64,000 nt of DNA from Nioella sp965215655 (GCF_965215655.1 NZ_OZ244111.1:1674001-1738000), one strand, 5' to 3'; positions 53,383 through 62,432 are shown, counted from the stretch's first letter. Notes: generated by a model not told the origin, from the sequence alone. Numbers and translations are program-made.

Positions 53383-54471
53383 ATGGCGCTGACCATTGGA
53401 AAGATTGCCGAGGCTCTTGGGGCCTCGGCTTTCGGCAATCTGGACCTGGAGATTGACGGCCTGTCGGAACCGGCCCTTGCTGGCCCCCGGCAACTCGCCC
53501 TTGCCATGTCGCCTGCCTATGCGGAGGGGCTGGCCGACGGGCAGGCGAAGGCTGCGGTGCTGGGTCCGGACATGGATTGGCAGGCCTACGCGCTGGAGGC
53601 AGCCATCGTCGTCCCGCGTCCGCGATATGCGCTGGCCGGTCTGACCGCCGCGCTGGACTCGGGGCCCGAGATCGCGCCGGGCATTCATCCCATGGCCGTC
53701 ATCCACGAAAGCGCCAGCATCGGCATCGGTGCTGCCATCGGCCCGTTCGTCATGATCGGACGCGGCGCGGTGATCGGCGCGCGGGCCCGTATCGCCAGTC
53801 ATGTCTCTGTCGCGGAACTGGCCCATATTGGCGACGATGCGTTGCTGATGCAGGGGGTGCGCGTGGGCAGCCGGGTCCATATCGGGGATCGTTTCATCGC
53901 CCATCCGGGTGCGGTGATCGGTGGTGACGGCATGTCCTTCGTGACGCCGGAGAAATCCACCGTGGAACAGGTGCGCGAATCCATGGGGCAGGCCGAGGCC
54001 GTGGATCAAAGCTGGACCCGCATTCATTCGCTCGGGTCCGTTCGCGTCGGCAATGACGTCGAGATCGGCTGCAATGCCTGTATCGACAAGGGAACCATCC
54101 GGGATACGCAGATCGGGGATGGCTGCAAGTTCGACAACCTCGTTCATGTCGCGCATAACGTGCAGGTCGGGCGCGATTGCCTCTTTGCCGCGCAGACCGG
54201 CGTGGCGGGGTCGACCACTATTGGGGACCGGGCCGTTTTCGGCGGCCAGGTCGGTGTGGCCGACAATCTGACCGTTGGCAGCGACGTGATCGCCGGCGGG
54301 GCCACCAAGATCCTGTCCAATGTGCCCGCAGGCCGCGCGGTTCTGGGCTATCCGGCGGTCAAGATGGAAACGCATGTGGAAAGCTACAAGGCGCTGCGTC
54401 GCCTGCCGCGTCTGGCCAAGACTGTCGCGGAGTTGCAGAAAGCCGTTTCAAAACTCTCGGGCAATGACTAA
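53383..54471 (+). CDS. lpxD: LpxD, UDP-3-O-acyl-glucosamine N-acyltransferase
   Basis: A 362-residue left-handed beta-helix acyltransferase for lipid A synthesis. It has an N-terminal LpxD domain, then hexapeptide repeats (IGAAIGPFVMIGRGAVIGA) with the catalytic histidine context VHVAHNVQVG (H of AHN), and a C-terminal helix. It transfers an N-linked hydroxyacyl chain from ACP. The neighbouring ACP and ketoacyl synthase fit this job. GGAG precedes the ATG. Confidence 0.93.
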   Translation: MALTIGKIAEALGASAFGNLDLEIDGLSEPALAGPRQLALAMSPAYAEGLADGQAKAAVLGPDMDWQAYALEAAIVVPRPRYALAGLTAALDSGPEIAPGIHPMAVIHESASIGIGAAIGPFVMIGRGAVIGARARIASHVSVAELAHIGDDALLMQGVRVGSRVHIGDRFIAHPGAVIGGDGMSFVTPEKSTVEQVRESMGQAEAVDQSWTRIHSLGSVRVGNDVEIGCNACIDKGTIRDTQIGDGCKFDNLVHVAHNVQVGRDCLFAAQTGVAGSTTIGDRAVFGGQVGVADNLTVGSDVIAGGATKILSNVPAGRAVLGYPAVKMETHVESYKALRRLPRLAKTVAELQKAVSKLSGND

Positions 54472-54507
54472 GTCAGCCGCAGGCGCAGTAGCAGGGATTA
54501 CGAAGCC

Positions 54508-54768
54508 ATGACGGACGTTGCAGAAAAGGTCATCGGGATCATCGCTGAACAGGCGGTTCTCGATGTCGAGGACGTAAAGCCCGAGGCAACATTGGAGGAT
54601 CTGGGGATCGATTCCCTTGGCCTGGTAGAAAGCATTTTCGCCATCGAGGAAGCCTTCGATATTCAGGTTCCCTTCAATGCCAACGAACCCGACGCGGGCG
54701 ATTTTGACATTTCCAGCGTTGCGGCGATCATCAAGGCGGTCGAGGGACTGGTGGCCGAGGCCGCATGA
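54508..54768 (+). CDS. Specialised acyl carrier protein (AcpXL-like candidate)
   Basis: An 86-residue acyl carrier protein with the phosphopantetheine serine S36 in LGIDSLGLVES. The sequence differs from housekeeping AcpP (usual DSLDTVEL). Its place between lpxD and a KAS gene, coupled to the latter by ATGA, suggests a role in supplying acyl chains to lipid A, like AcpXL in rhizobia. That role is inferred. Confidence 0.82.
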   Translation: MTDVAEKVIGIIAEQAVLDVEDVKPEATLEDLGIDSLGLVESIFAIEEAFDIQVPFNANEPDAGDFDISSVAAIIKAVEGLVAEAA

Positions 54769-55976
54769 AACGGGTTGTCATTACCGGGCAGGGCACGATC
54801 AACGCCCTCGGGTCCAGTGTTGCGGCCACCAAAGCCGCCATGCGCGAGGGCCGCTGCGGGATAGGCGAGCTGGAAATGCGCGATCTTGACCGGCTGTCGG
54901 TGCGGATCGGCGGCCAGATCAAGGATTACGACCCGGAGGCGCTGTTCAACCGCCAGCAGATCTCGCTTTATGACCGGTTCACGCAGTTCACTCTGATTTC
55001 CGCGCGTGAGGCGATCGGGCAGTCGGGCCTCGTGTTCAGCGGCGAGCTTGCGGCGCGGTCCGGCGTGGTTCTGGGCACCTCTGGCGGGGGGATGCAGACG
55101 CTCGACGAGAATTACCGCTCGGTCTACGAGGACGGCAAGAACCGGGTGCACCCCTTTGTGGTGCCCAAGCTGATGAACAATGCCGCCGCCAGCCATGTGA
55201 GCATGGAGTTCAACCTCAAGGGCCCCAGTTTCACCGTCGCCACAGCCTGCGCCTCGTCCAATCACGCCATGGGGCAGGCCTTCAACATGATCCGGTGGGG
55301 AATGGCGCCTGTGATGATCACCGGCGGCTCCGAATCCATGCTGTGTTTCGGTGGCGTGAAGGCGTGGGAGGGCCTGCGCGTCATGTCGCGCGATGCCTGC
55401 CGTCCCTTCAGCGCCAACCGTAACGGCATGGTGCAGGGCGAGGGCGCGGCGGTCTTCGTCTTCGAGGAATATGAGCACGCCAGGGCGCGCGGGGCCGAGA
55501 TCTTGGCCGAGGTGGTGGGCTTTGCCATGACGTCTGACGCTGCCGATATCGTGATGCCATCCAAGCAGGGCGCGGCACGGGCCATTTCAGGCGCGCTGCA
55601 TGACGCACGGCTGAACCCCGAGGACGTGTGCTACATCAACGCCCACGGCACCGGCACGGCAGCCAATGACAAGGTGGAATGCGCGGCGGTGGCCGATGTG
55701 TTCGGCCATCATGCCGATGATCTGATGATTTCCTCCACCAAGTCGATGCACGGCCACCTGATCGGGGGCACCGGCGCGGTGGAGCTGCTGGCCTGCATCA
55801 TGGCGCTGACCGACGGGGTGATCGCACCCACGATCAACTATGAAGAACCCGACCCGGAATGCGCGCTGGACGTGGTGCCGAACGTGGCCCGCGAGGCCGA
55901 GGTCGGCGCGGTCCTGTCCAACGCCTTCGCTTTCGGCGGTCTCAACGCGGTTCTGGCGCTGCGCAAGGCGAGCTGA
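54765..55976 (+). CDS. Beta-ketoacyl-ACP synthase (FabF-like)
   Basis: A 403-residue condensing enzyme. The catalytic triad is visible: C162 in TACASSNHA, H294 in NAHGTGT and H331 in KSMHGHLIGGTG. It is a FabF-family enzyme but is coupled to the dedicated ACP rather than to fabD/fabG, so it probably elongates a special acyl chain, perhaps a hydroxy or very-long chain for lipid A. The stop is followed by a strong terminator. Confidence 0.88.
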   Translation: MKRVVITGQGTINALGSSVAATKAAMREGRCGIGELEMRDLDRLSVRIGGQIKDYDPEALFNRQQISLYDRFTQFTLISAREAIGQSGLVFSGELAARSGVVLGTSGGGMQTLDENYRSVYEDGKNRVHPFVVPKLMNNAAASHVSMEFNLKGPSFTVATACASSNHAMGQAFNMIRWGMAPVMITGGSESMLCFGGVKAWEGLRVMSRDACRPFSANRNGMVQGEGAAVFVFEEYEHARARGAEILAEVVGFAMTSDAADIVMPSKQGAARAISGALHDARLNPEDVCYINAHGTGTAANDKVECAAVADVFGHHADDLMISSTKSMHGHLIGGTGAVELLACIMALTDGVIAPTINYEEPDPECALDVVPNVAREAEVGAVLSNAFAFGGLNAVLALRKAS

Positions 55977-55993
55977 TCCGACATCCGACAGGG

Positions 55994-56028
55994 AAAGGCC
56001 CGCCACGGATTTGTCCGGGCGGGCCTTT
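55994..56028. terminator. Bidirectional terminator after the KAS gene
   Basis: Perfect 11-bp stem AAAGGCCCGCC/GGCGGGCCTTT with a 13-nt loop. It lies 18 nt after the KAS stop and 26 nt after the convergent IalB-like gene. Confidence 0.85.
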
Positions 56029-56054
56029 GTCTGGTGCTGGTCGGACAGGTCCGG

Positions 56055-56714
56055 TTACTCGGTCGCGGCACCGTCTTCCTCTGCAGCTGCTGCAGCGGCG
56101 GCGGCGGCCTGCAACTGGGCGATCACCTCTTCATTATAGGCTTCCAGGGCCTCGAATCCGGCAGTGAAGCCGGACAGCGACAGCGTCAACGGAACGACCT
56201 GATCGGGCGCCTGAAGCGGCACAATGGCAATCCGCGCTTCGCTTCCGGCGCGGAATGCCTGCACATCGGCACCGGTCAGGCCGAGGCGGACATAGCAGCC
56301 GATCGGCTGGCAGAAGCTGAACGGATAGACCCGCGCCTGACCGCTATCCACGGCCATGCGCAACTGGCCGGTCAGCAGCGTGTCCAGGGGCGTCACGATC
56401 GTTGCTCCTGCCATCAGTTCCCCTTCGTCTGGAACATCGAACAGGTTGAACTCTGCGACGGAGTTGCCCTGTGCATCGACCAGAAGCTGGTAAAGCTGGC
56501 AGGGATCGGGTTGACCCTCTGGCGAGACAATGCAGCGCATGTCCCAGTCGCCGAAGGTCTCGCGGCTATAGGCAGAGCCGACCTCGGGCTGGCCAAGCGA
56601 CAGGCCAGCCTGTTCGGCGGCCGAAGGGGTGTCGGAGTCGGTGGCTTCCTGCGCGGCCAGGGGGAAGGCAAGGCCAGCGGCCAGAAGTGCTGCGGTCAGG
56701 GAAATGGTTTTCAT
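56055..56714 (-). CDS. Invasion-associated locus B (IalB) family protein
   Basis: A 219-residue exported protein with a Sec signal (KTISLTAALLAAGLAFPLAAQ) and the IalB domain (YSRETFGDWDMRCIV, GQPDPCQLYQLL, YPFSFCQPIGCYVRLGL), including four cysteines. The tail is Ala/Glu-rich (AAAAAAAAEEDG). IalB was named in Bartonella, but homologues are widespread in free-living alphaproteobacteria, so a virulence role need not be assumed. The start at 56714 has GAGGCG upstream. Confidence 0.88.
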   Translation of the reverse strand: MKTISLTAALLAAGLAFPLAAQEATDSDTPSAAEQAGLSLGQPEVGSAYSRETFGDWDMRCIVSPEGQPDPCQLYQLLVDAQGNSVAEFNLFDVPDEGELMAGATIVTPLDTLLTGQLRMAVDSGQARVYPFSFCQPIGCYVRLGLTGADVQAFRAGSEARIAIVPLQAPDQVVPLTLSLSGFTAGFEALEAYNEEVIAQLQAAAAAAAAAEEDGAATE

Positions 56715-56858
56715 CAAAGCGCCTCGTCTGTCTTCGTGTGAACAGGGTGTTTGGCAAATGGCTAGCACGGGGGCGGGGCGCTGTCAGGGGCAATTTTCCG
56801 CCAAGCGCCGGTTTCCGCCAATCGGAACGCAGGTTTCCGGCATGGGGGCGGCCAAACA

Positions 56859-56885
56859 AAAAGGGCCCAACAACGGGGCCCTTTT
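56859..56885. terminator. Bidirectional intrinsic terminator in a divergent spacer
   Basis: Perfect 10-bp stem AAAAGGGCCC/GGGCCCTTTT, 7-nt loop. On plus it is followed by CAGTATCTTTTTT, on minus by TGTTTGG. No annotated gene runs into it from either side. Confidence 0.8.
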
Positions 56886-57025
56886 CAGTATCTTTTTTCT
56901 CTCCCTGTCGGACTGGCCGACTTTCTGGCCCGAACGCTAGGACAGGTGCGCGCGGTCGTCAACAGGGTAATTTACGTTTTTGGTCCGTTTTTCGAACCAT
57001 TTCGGGAACACCGCCACCGACGCGG

Positions 57026-57055
57026 AAAAAACCGCGCCGGGGAATGCCGGCGCGG
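57026..57055 (-). terminator. Hairpin with T-run on the minus strand
   Basis: Perfect 9-bp stem CCGCGCCGG/CCGGCGCGG, 6-nt loop. Read on minus it is followed by TTTTTT. On plus it lies 6 nt before the small ORF's Shine-Dalgarno region, so it could instead affect translation there. Confidence 0.6.
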
Positions 57056-57077
57056 CCAGTCAACAGGGAGGAAAACC

Positions 57078-57146
57078 ATGGCCTCGGGGTCAACCGGCGG
57101 CAAACTTGCCGGGGCCATGACGAGGAGACTGGCACAGGATGGTTAA
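57078..57146 (+). CDS. Possible 22-residue small protein or leader peptide
   Basis: A 22-codon ORF with a strong Shine-Dalgarno site (GGGAGGAAAACC before ATG). The peptide begins MASGSTGGKLAGAM and contains TRRLAQDG. It ends 43 nt before the HerA-like ATPase gene. I do not recognise it. It may be a leader peptide or a translation-coupling ORF; coding is inferred only from the ribosome site. Confidence 0.4.
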   Translation: MASGSTGGKLAGAMTRRLAQDG

Positions 57147-57189
57147 GATTGTATTGTGCGGGGCGAAGAATTTCAGACAGGGGCAGATC

Positions 57190-58779
57190 ATGTCGGACAG
57201 CATTTTCATTGGCGGCGGGGGTGAAGACTACGGGGTGGCGCAGCACATGCTGCTGAAATACGCCAACCGGCACGGGCTGATCGCGGGGGCGACCGGAACC
57301 GGCAAGACCGTCACTTTGCAGATTCTGGCTGAAAGCTTCTCCGCCAATGGCGTGCCGGTCTTCCTGTCCGACGTCAAAGGGGATCTCTCTGGCCTGGGCG
57401 CGGCGGGAAGCGAACGCTTCAAGCTGCATGACGCCTTCATGGAACGTGCGGGGCGGATCGGGTTTGCCGACTACGCCTACCGCGCCTTCCCGGTGACCTT
57501 CTGGGATCTCTATGGTGAGGCCGGGCATCCGGTGCGCACGACGATTTCGGAAATGGGGCCCTTGCTGATTTCGAGGCTTCTGGAACTGTCCGAGGCACAG
57601 GAGGGCATCCTCAACATAGCCTTCCGGGTGGCGGATGAACAGGGGCTGGCGCTGCTGGACCTGAAAGACCTGCAATCGCTGCTCGTTTGGGTGGGGGAGA
57701 ACCGCAAGACGCTGAGCCTGCGCTACGGCAATGTCTCCACCGCCTCGATCGGGGCGATCCAGCGGCGGCTGCTGGTGCTGGAGGGGCAGGGGGGGGACAA
57801 GCTGTTTGGCGAACCGGCGCTGGACCTCACCGATATCATGAAGACCGATGCCGATGGTCTGGGGCGGATCAACATTCTGGCCGCCGACAAGCTGATGGGG
57901 TCGCCCCGGCTTTATGCGACCTTCCTGTTGTGGCTGCTCTCTGAACTGTTCGAGGAACTGCCCGAGGTGGGCGACCCGGACAAGCCGAAGCTGGTCTTCT
58001 TCTTCGACGAGGCGCATCTGCTGTTCGACGACGCGCCCAAGGCGCTGGTGGACAAGGTGGAACAGGTGGCGCGGCTGATCCGGTCCAAGGGCGTTGGCGT
58101 CTATTTCATCACCCAGAACCCGGCGGATGTGCCCGAGGATGTGCTGGGACAGCTTGGCAACCGGGTCCAACACGCGCTGCGCGCCTATACGGCCAAGGAC
58201 CGGCGCGACCTGCGGCAGGCCGCCGAGAACTATCGCGACAACCCGGCTTTCGATATCGAGGACGCGATACGGGAAGTGGGCGTGGGCGAGGCCGTAACCT
58301 CGATGCTGGAACGCAAGGGCATCCCCGGCATGGCGGAACGCACGCTCATCCGTCCTCCCTCGTCGCAACTGGGGCCGATGGCCGATGCGATGCGCGCAGG
58401 CCTGATCGCAACCTCGCCCATTGCCGGGAAATACGAGGCGCAGGTGGATCGGGAAAGCGCCTTCGAGATCCTGCAGGCGCGGGCTGAAGCCGCTGCGCGG
58501 GAGGCAGAGGAGGCGGAGACGGTCGAGGAAGAGACCGAGAGCGCGGCAGAGCGCGAATACCGCGCCGGACGGCGCTATTCCGGCAATCGCGTGGGACGGT
58601 CCAGTTCGCGGGTGTCCCGGCCGGAACCCGAAGAGGAACGCCCGCGCCGCCGGTCGTCGTCGCGGCGCAGCGATTCGGTCGGGACCGCTTTTGCCAAGAG
58701 CTTTGCCCGGCAACTGGGAACCCAATCGGGCCGCGCGGTGGTGCGGGGCATTCTGGGGGGGCTTTTTCGCGGGAGATAA
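57190..58779 (+). CDS. HerA-like ATPase, DUF853
   Basis: A 529-residue AAA+ ATPase of the HerA/FtsK superfamily (helicase HerA-like, DUF853). The Walker A is AGATGTGKTVTLQ, Walker B is LVFFFDEAHLLF, and the arginine-rich motif YFITQNPADVPEDVLGQLGNRVQHALRAY segment is typical. The last 100 residues are Glu/Arg/Ser-rich and disordered. The ATG at 57190 has AGGGGC upstream; an ATG at 57139 would add 17 residues. The cellular role is not settled; related enzymes act with DNA or as NTPases. Confidence 0.85.
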   Translation: MSDSIFIGGGGEDYGVAQHMLLKYANRHGLIAGATGTGKTVTLQILAESFSANGVPVFLSDVKGDLSGLGAAGSERFKLHDAFMERAGRIGFADYAYRAFPVTFWDLYGEAGHPVRTTISEMGPLLISRLLELSEAQEGILNIAFRVADEQGLALLDLKDLQSLLVWVGENRKTLSLRYGNVSTASIGAIQRRLLVLEGQGGDKLFGEPALDLTDIMKTDADGLGRINILAADKLMGSPRLYATFLLWLLSELFEELPEVGDPDKPKLVFFFDEAHLLFDDAPKALVDKVEQVARLIRSKGVGVYFITQNPADVPEDVLGQLGNRVQHALRAYTAKDRRDLRQAAENYRDNPAFDIEDAIREVGVGEAVTSMLERKGIPGMAERTLIRPPSSQLGPMADAMRAGLIATSPIAGKYEAQVDRESAFEILQARAEAAAREAEEAETVEEETESAAEREYRAGRRYSGNRVGRSSSRVSRPEPEEERPRRRSSSRRSDSVGTAFAKSFARQLGTQSGRAVVRGILGGLFRGR

Positions 58780-58928
58780 GCGGTTTCGCCGCCTGCCGGC
58801 GTCGACCCGGGAACGGCCCGGCTCGACCCCCGCTTGCGCGGGGGCACTCACCCGTGCCGTGTTGCCACGGAGATGTGGCGGGGATCGGGATTGACCTGAC
58901 GCGGGGACGCCGGTTGCCGCGTCGGATG

Positions 58929-58959
58929 CCTCCGGCGGAGGTATTTGGGCCAAGATGAA
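58929..58959. repeat. Roseobacter-type intergenic repeat with hairpin
   Basis: CCTCCGGCGGAGG hairpin followed by ATTTGGG and CCAAGATGAA. A similar arrangement (hairpin, T-run, CCAAGATGAA) occurs at 7778-7807 after hemA. Such hairpin-plus-tail elements are a recurring intergenic form in this family; my recall, not measured here. Confidence 0.5.
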
Positions 58960-59045
58960 CGGGCAGTGCGGCAGGCGGTCACGGAGGCGTGTGTGGCGGA
59001 CGGTTGGGCTTGGCGGTCGGGCATGGCTGCTCTAGGTTGGCAGAC

Positions 59046-61019
59046 ATGATCGTAGAGCTTGGACATTTCACCCTCATTCTCGCCTTTGCCGTCTCGATCT
59101 TCCAGACGGTTGTGCCCCTTGTCGGGGCCCATAAGGGCTGGCCCGAATGGATGGCCGCCGCCGCACCCGCCGCGAGCGCGCAATTCCTTCTGACGGCCGT
59201 CAGCTTCGGCGCGCTGACCTTTGCTTTCGTGACCTCCGATTTCTCGGTGGCGCTGGTGACCGCGAATTCGCATACGCTGAAGCCACTGCTCTACAAGATC
59301 ACCGGGGTCTGGGGAAATCATGAGGGGTCACTGCTGCTTTGGGTGCTGATCCTGACCCTGTTCGGGGCCATGGCCGCGTGGTTCGGGGGCAACCTGCCGC
59401 CGCGTCTGCGCGCGCGGGTTCTGGGGGTGCAAAGCAGTATCGGCGTGGCGTTCTTTGCCTTTATCCTTTTCACCTCGAACCCATTCCTGCGGCTGGAAAG
59501 CCCGCCGATGAACGGGGGCGATCTGAACCCGCTCTTGCAGGACCCCGGCCTGGCCTTTCATCCGCCCTTCCTCTACCTGGGCTATGTGGGCCTCAGCATG
59601 GCGTTTTCCTTTGCCGTCGCCGCCTTGCTGGAGGGCCGTGTGGATGCCGCCTGGGGCCGATGGGTGCGGCCCTGGACGCTGGCGGCCTGGTTGTTCCTGA
59701 CCATCGGGATCGGGCTTGGGTCCTGGTGGGCCTATTACGAGCTTGGCTGGGGCGGGTTCTGGTTCTGGGATCCCGTTGAAAACGCCAGCTTCATGCCCTG
59801 GCTGATCTCGGCGGCGCTGCTGCATTCGGCCATCGTGGTGGAAAAGCGCGAGGCGCTGAAAAGCTGGACGATCCTTCTGGCGATCCTGGCCTTCGGTTTT
59901 TCGCTCATTGGCACCTTCATCGTGCGCTCGGGCGTCATCACCTCGGTCCATGCCTTTGCCAATGACCCGGAGCGCGGCGTCTTCATCCTGTTCATCCTGG
60001 CTTTCTTCATGGGCGGGGCCTTCCTGCTGTTTGCCCTGCGGGCAGGCGCGATGGAGGCCAAGGGCGTGTTCGGTATTGTCAGTCGCGAAAGCGCACTTGT
60101 GCTGAACAATGTGCTTCTGGCGGTGTCCTGTTTCGTCGTCTTCATTGGAACGATCTGGCCGCTTCTGTCGGAGATGTTCTTCGACCGGACCCTGTCGGTC
60201 GGGCCGCCCTTTTTCAACGCGGCCTTCTCGCCCTTTGTCTTCGTTCTGGCCGTGACGCTGCCGATCGGCTCGGTGATGCCGTGGAAACGAGCCAGCATCG
60301 GCCGGGCCATGCGTCAGCAGATGCCGGCGGCCGCGCTGGCCGTGGCGGGCGGGTTGCTGGCCTACGCCGTCTTTACCGGGCATTCGGCCATAGGCCCCGT
60401 GTTCATCGCGCTGGCGGTCTGGCTGGTGGCCGGGGCGGTTGTCGACCTGTTCACCCGCACCGGGCGCGGAGCGCTTGGGGCGCGTCTGTCGCGGCTGACC
60501 CGGCTGCCGCGGGCGGATTGGGGCAAGGCGGTGGCCCATGCGGGCTTTGGCCTGACGCTGTTTGGCGTGGCTGCCCTGACCACCTATGAATCGGAGGATA
60601 TCCGTATTGCCCGGCTCGGCGAGGCTTTCGACGTCGGCCCCTACGAGATCACCCTGACCGCCGTGAGAGAGCATGAGGGGCCGAACTATATCGCCCTGAT
60701 GGGAACGGTCGAAGTGGCGCGCGACGGAGACCTGGTGTCCACCCTGCATCCGGAACGGCGTTTCTATCCGGTGGCGCGCATGCCCACGACCGAGGCGGCC
60801 ATCGACAATGGTGTGTCGCGCGATGTCTATGTCGTGCTTGGCGAACCGCAACAGGGGGGCTTTGCCTTGCGCACCTATATCAAGCCCTGGGCAAACTGGA
60901 TCTGGGGCGGGTCGATCATCATGGCGCTTGGCGGGTTGCTGTCCCTGTCAGACCGGCGGTACCGGGTTGCGGCCGGGGCACGCCGCCAGGCCGAACCGAA
61001 GGGAGTGCCCGCGGAATGA
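59046..61019 (+). CDS. ccmF: CcmF/CycK, heme lyase subunit for cytochrome c maturation
   Basis: A 657-residue polytopic membrane protein of the System I (Ccm) heme lyase. It has the tryptophan-rich heme-handling motif WGGFWFWDPVENASFMPWL, the FHPPFLYLGYVG segment and many helices, with a large soluble C-terminal loop. CcmF with CcmH and CcmI attaches heme to apocytochromes such as SoxD and SoxE. I chose the ATG at 59046. The end overlaps ccmH as ATGA. Confidence 0.94.
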   Translation: MIVELGHFTLILAFAVSIFQTVVPLVGAHKGWPEWMAAAAPAASAQFLLTAVSFGALTFAFVTSDFSVALVTANSHTLKPLLYKITGVWGNHEGSLLLWVLILTLFGAMAAWFGGNLPPRLRARVLGVQSSIGVAFFAFILFTSNPFLRLESPPMNGGDLNPLLQDPGLAFHPPFLYLGYVGLSMAFSFAVAALLEGRVDAAWGRWVRPWTLAAWLFLTIGIGLGSWWAYYELGWGGFWFWDPVENASFMPWLISAALLHSAIVVEKREALKSWTILLAILAFGFSLIGTFIVRSGVITSVHAFANDPERGVFILFILAFFMGGAFLLFALRAGAMEAKGVFGIVSRESALVLNNVLLAVSCFVVFIGTIWPLLSEMFFDRTLSVGPPFFNAAFSPFVFVLAVTLPIGSVMPWKRASIGRAMRQQMPAAALAVAGGLLAYAVFTGHSAIGPVFIALAVWLVAGAVVDLFTRTGRGALGARLSRLTRLPRADWGKAVAHAGFGLTLFGVAALTTYESEDIRIARLGEAFDVGPYEITLTAVREHEGPNYIALMGTVEVARDGDLVSTLHPERRFYPVARMPTTEAAIDNGVSRDVYVVLGEPQQGGFALRTYIKPWANWIWGGSIIMALGGLLSLSDRRYRVAAGARRQAEPKGVPAE

Positions 61020-61477
61020 AGCGGCTCTTGCTGATCCTGTGCCTGTTGGCCTCCCCCCTGTGGGCGGTCGAACCGGATGAAATGCTGGCCGATCCGGTCC
61101 TGGAGGAACGGGCACGGGACATCTCGGCGGGGCTGCGTTGCGTGGTCTGTCGCAACGAATCGATCGACGAAAGCAATGCGGACCTGGCGCGGGATCTGCG
61201 GCTCTTGGTGCGCGAACGGCTGGTCGAGGGCGACAGCGATGACGAGGTTGTGGACTATATCGTCGAGCGCTATGGCGAATACGTGCTGCTCAGGCCGACG
61301 CTGACCGGGTCGAACCTGGTATTGTGGCTGGCGGGGCCGGGCATGGCGCTGATCGGACTGGGGCTGGCCTTCGGATATCTTCGCAGCCAGTCACGGCGGA
61401 AAGCCGAGGGAGAGGCCGCTCCTACCGGGCTCTCTGATGCGGAACAGGCGCGGCTGCGGCAGATCATGGAAGACTGA
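61016..61477 (+). CDS. ccmH: CcmH/CycL, apocytochrome thioredoxin-like protein
   Basis: A 153-residue protein with a signal/membrane anchor, the redox motif CVVC in GLRCVVCRNESIDES, and a C-terminal helix (NLVLWLAGPGMALIGLGL). It reduces and holds the apocytochrome CxxCH site in the periplasm. It overlaps ccmF by 4 nt. The tail is short. Confidence 0.94.
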   Translation: MKRLLLILCLLASPLWAVEPDEMLADPVLEERARDISAGLRCVVCRNESIDESNADLARDLRLLVRERLVEGDSDDEVVDYIVERYGEYVLLRPTLTGSNLVLWLAGPGMALIGLGLAFGYLRSQSRRKAEGEAAPTGLSDAEQARLRQIMED

Positions 61478-61556
61478 CGCCGCGTTGCCCTTCCGGTCGG
61501 GCGGCTTGGCCCTTATCTGTCAGGGCGATTGCGCAAGACCGAGGGAATGCACGGCC

Positions 61557-62333
61557 ATGGACTACCAGACACTTACCAGCGATTTGCACGACGGCGTTGC
61601 TGTCATTACCCTGCGGCGTCCGGATGTGATGAACTCCTTCAACACCCAGATGCGGGCCGAGCTGTGCCACGCGGTTCAGACGGCGGGACAAGCAGCGCGC
61701 GTGGGCGTTATCACGGGCGAGGGACGTGCCTTTTCCGCCGGGCAGGATCTGGGCGATACCGGCAATCTCAACGATCTAAACCTCGAAAAACTGCTGCGCG
61801 ATGAATATTCCCCGATCCTGCGTGCCATTGCAGAAGTGCCGATTCCGATCATCGCGGCGGTGAACGGGGTCGCGGCGGGCGCGGGGGCCAATATCGCGCT
61901 GGCCTGTGACGTGGTGATCGCGGCAGAAAGCGCGTCCTTCATGCAGGCGTTTTCCAGGATCGGGCTGATCCCTGACGCAGGCGGTACCTACACGCTGCCG
62001 CGCAAGGTTGGCTTTGCCAAGGCCATGGGGCTTGCGCTCTTTGCCGAGAAGCTGAGCGCGCGCGAGGCCGACGAGATGGGGTTGATCTGGGAAGCCGTGG
62101 ACGATGCAAGCTTCGAGGCCCATTGGAAGGCCCGCGCACAGCATCTGGCGAACGGACCGACACAGGCCTTTTCGCGGATCAAAAAGGCGCTGCGCGAAAG
62201 CCTTGGCAACGATATGGAAGATCAGTTGATGCTGGAGGCAAAGCTTCAGGGGCAGGCAGGCAAGACACGCGATTTCAAAGAAGGCGTGCTGGCGTTCCTG
62301 GAAAAGCGACCGGCGCATTTCGAGGGACGGTAA
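61557..62333 (+). CDS. Enoyl-CoA hydratase/isomerase, PaaG-like
   Basis: A 258-residue crotonase-fold protein. It matches the PaaG form well, with GRAFSAGQDLGD, AVNGVAAGAGANIALACDVV and SFMQAFSRIGLIPDAGGTYTLPR. PaaG isomerises the ring-epoxide of phenylacetyl-CoA, but no other paa gene is nearby, so a general enoyl-CoA hydratase or isomerase role is equally possible. It starts 79 nt after ccmH and ends at a tandem palindrome. Confidence 0.82.
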   Translation: MDYQTLTSDLHDGVAVITLRRPDVMNSFNTQMRAELCHAVQTAGQAARVGVITGEGRAFSAGQDLGDTGNLNDLNLEKLLRDEYSPILRAIAEVPIPIIAAVNGVAAGAGANIALACDVVIAAESASFMQAFSRIGLIPDAGGTYTLPRKVGFAKAMGLALFAEKLSAREADEMGLIWEAVDDASFEAHWKARAQHLANGPTQAFSRIKKALRESLGNDMEDQLMLEAKLQGQAGKTRDFKEGVLAFLEKRPAHFEGR

Positions 62334-62360
62334 TCGACGGTATTCACTGGGCGCGGGGAA

Positions 62361-62400
62361 GGCTTTTGCAAAAGCCTTTCAAGGATCTTGCAAGATCCTT
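62361..62400. repeat. Tandem perfect palindromes, likely bidirectional terminator
   Basis: GGCTTTTGCAAAAGCC (62361-62376) and AAGGATCTTGCAAGATCCTT (62381-62400) are both perfect palindromes, 4 nt apart, between the PaaG-like gene (plus) and the DUF1289 gene (minus). They share the central TTGCAA core. They could act as paired terminators or as a repeat element. Confidence 0.75.
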
Positions 62401-62432
62401 CCACCGCCCCGTTGGGACGTTCTGAACGATTG

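Larger units (their letters stand above)
56715..57189. other. Divergent control region with two hairpins and a small ORF
   Basis: It separates the IalB-like gene from the HerA-like ATPase. It holds an intrinsic terminator (56859-56885), a hairpin followed by T6 on the minus strand (57026-57055) and a 22-codon ORF (57078-57146). Transcripts ending at either hairpin would be short, so small RNAs are possible. Confidence 0.6.
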
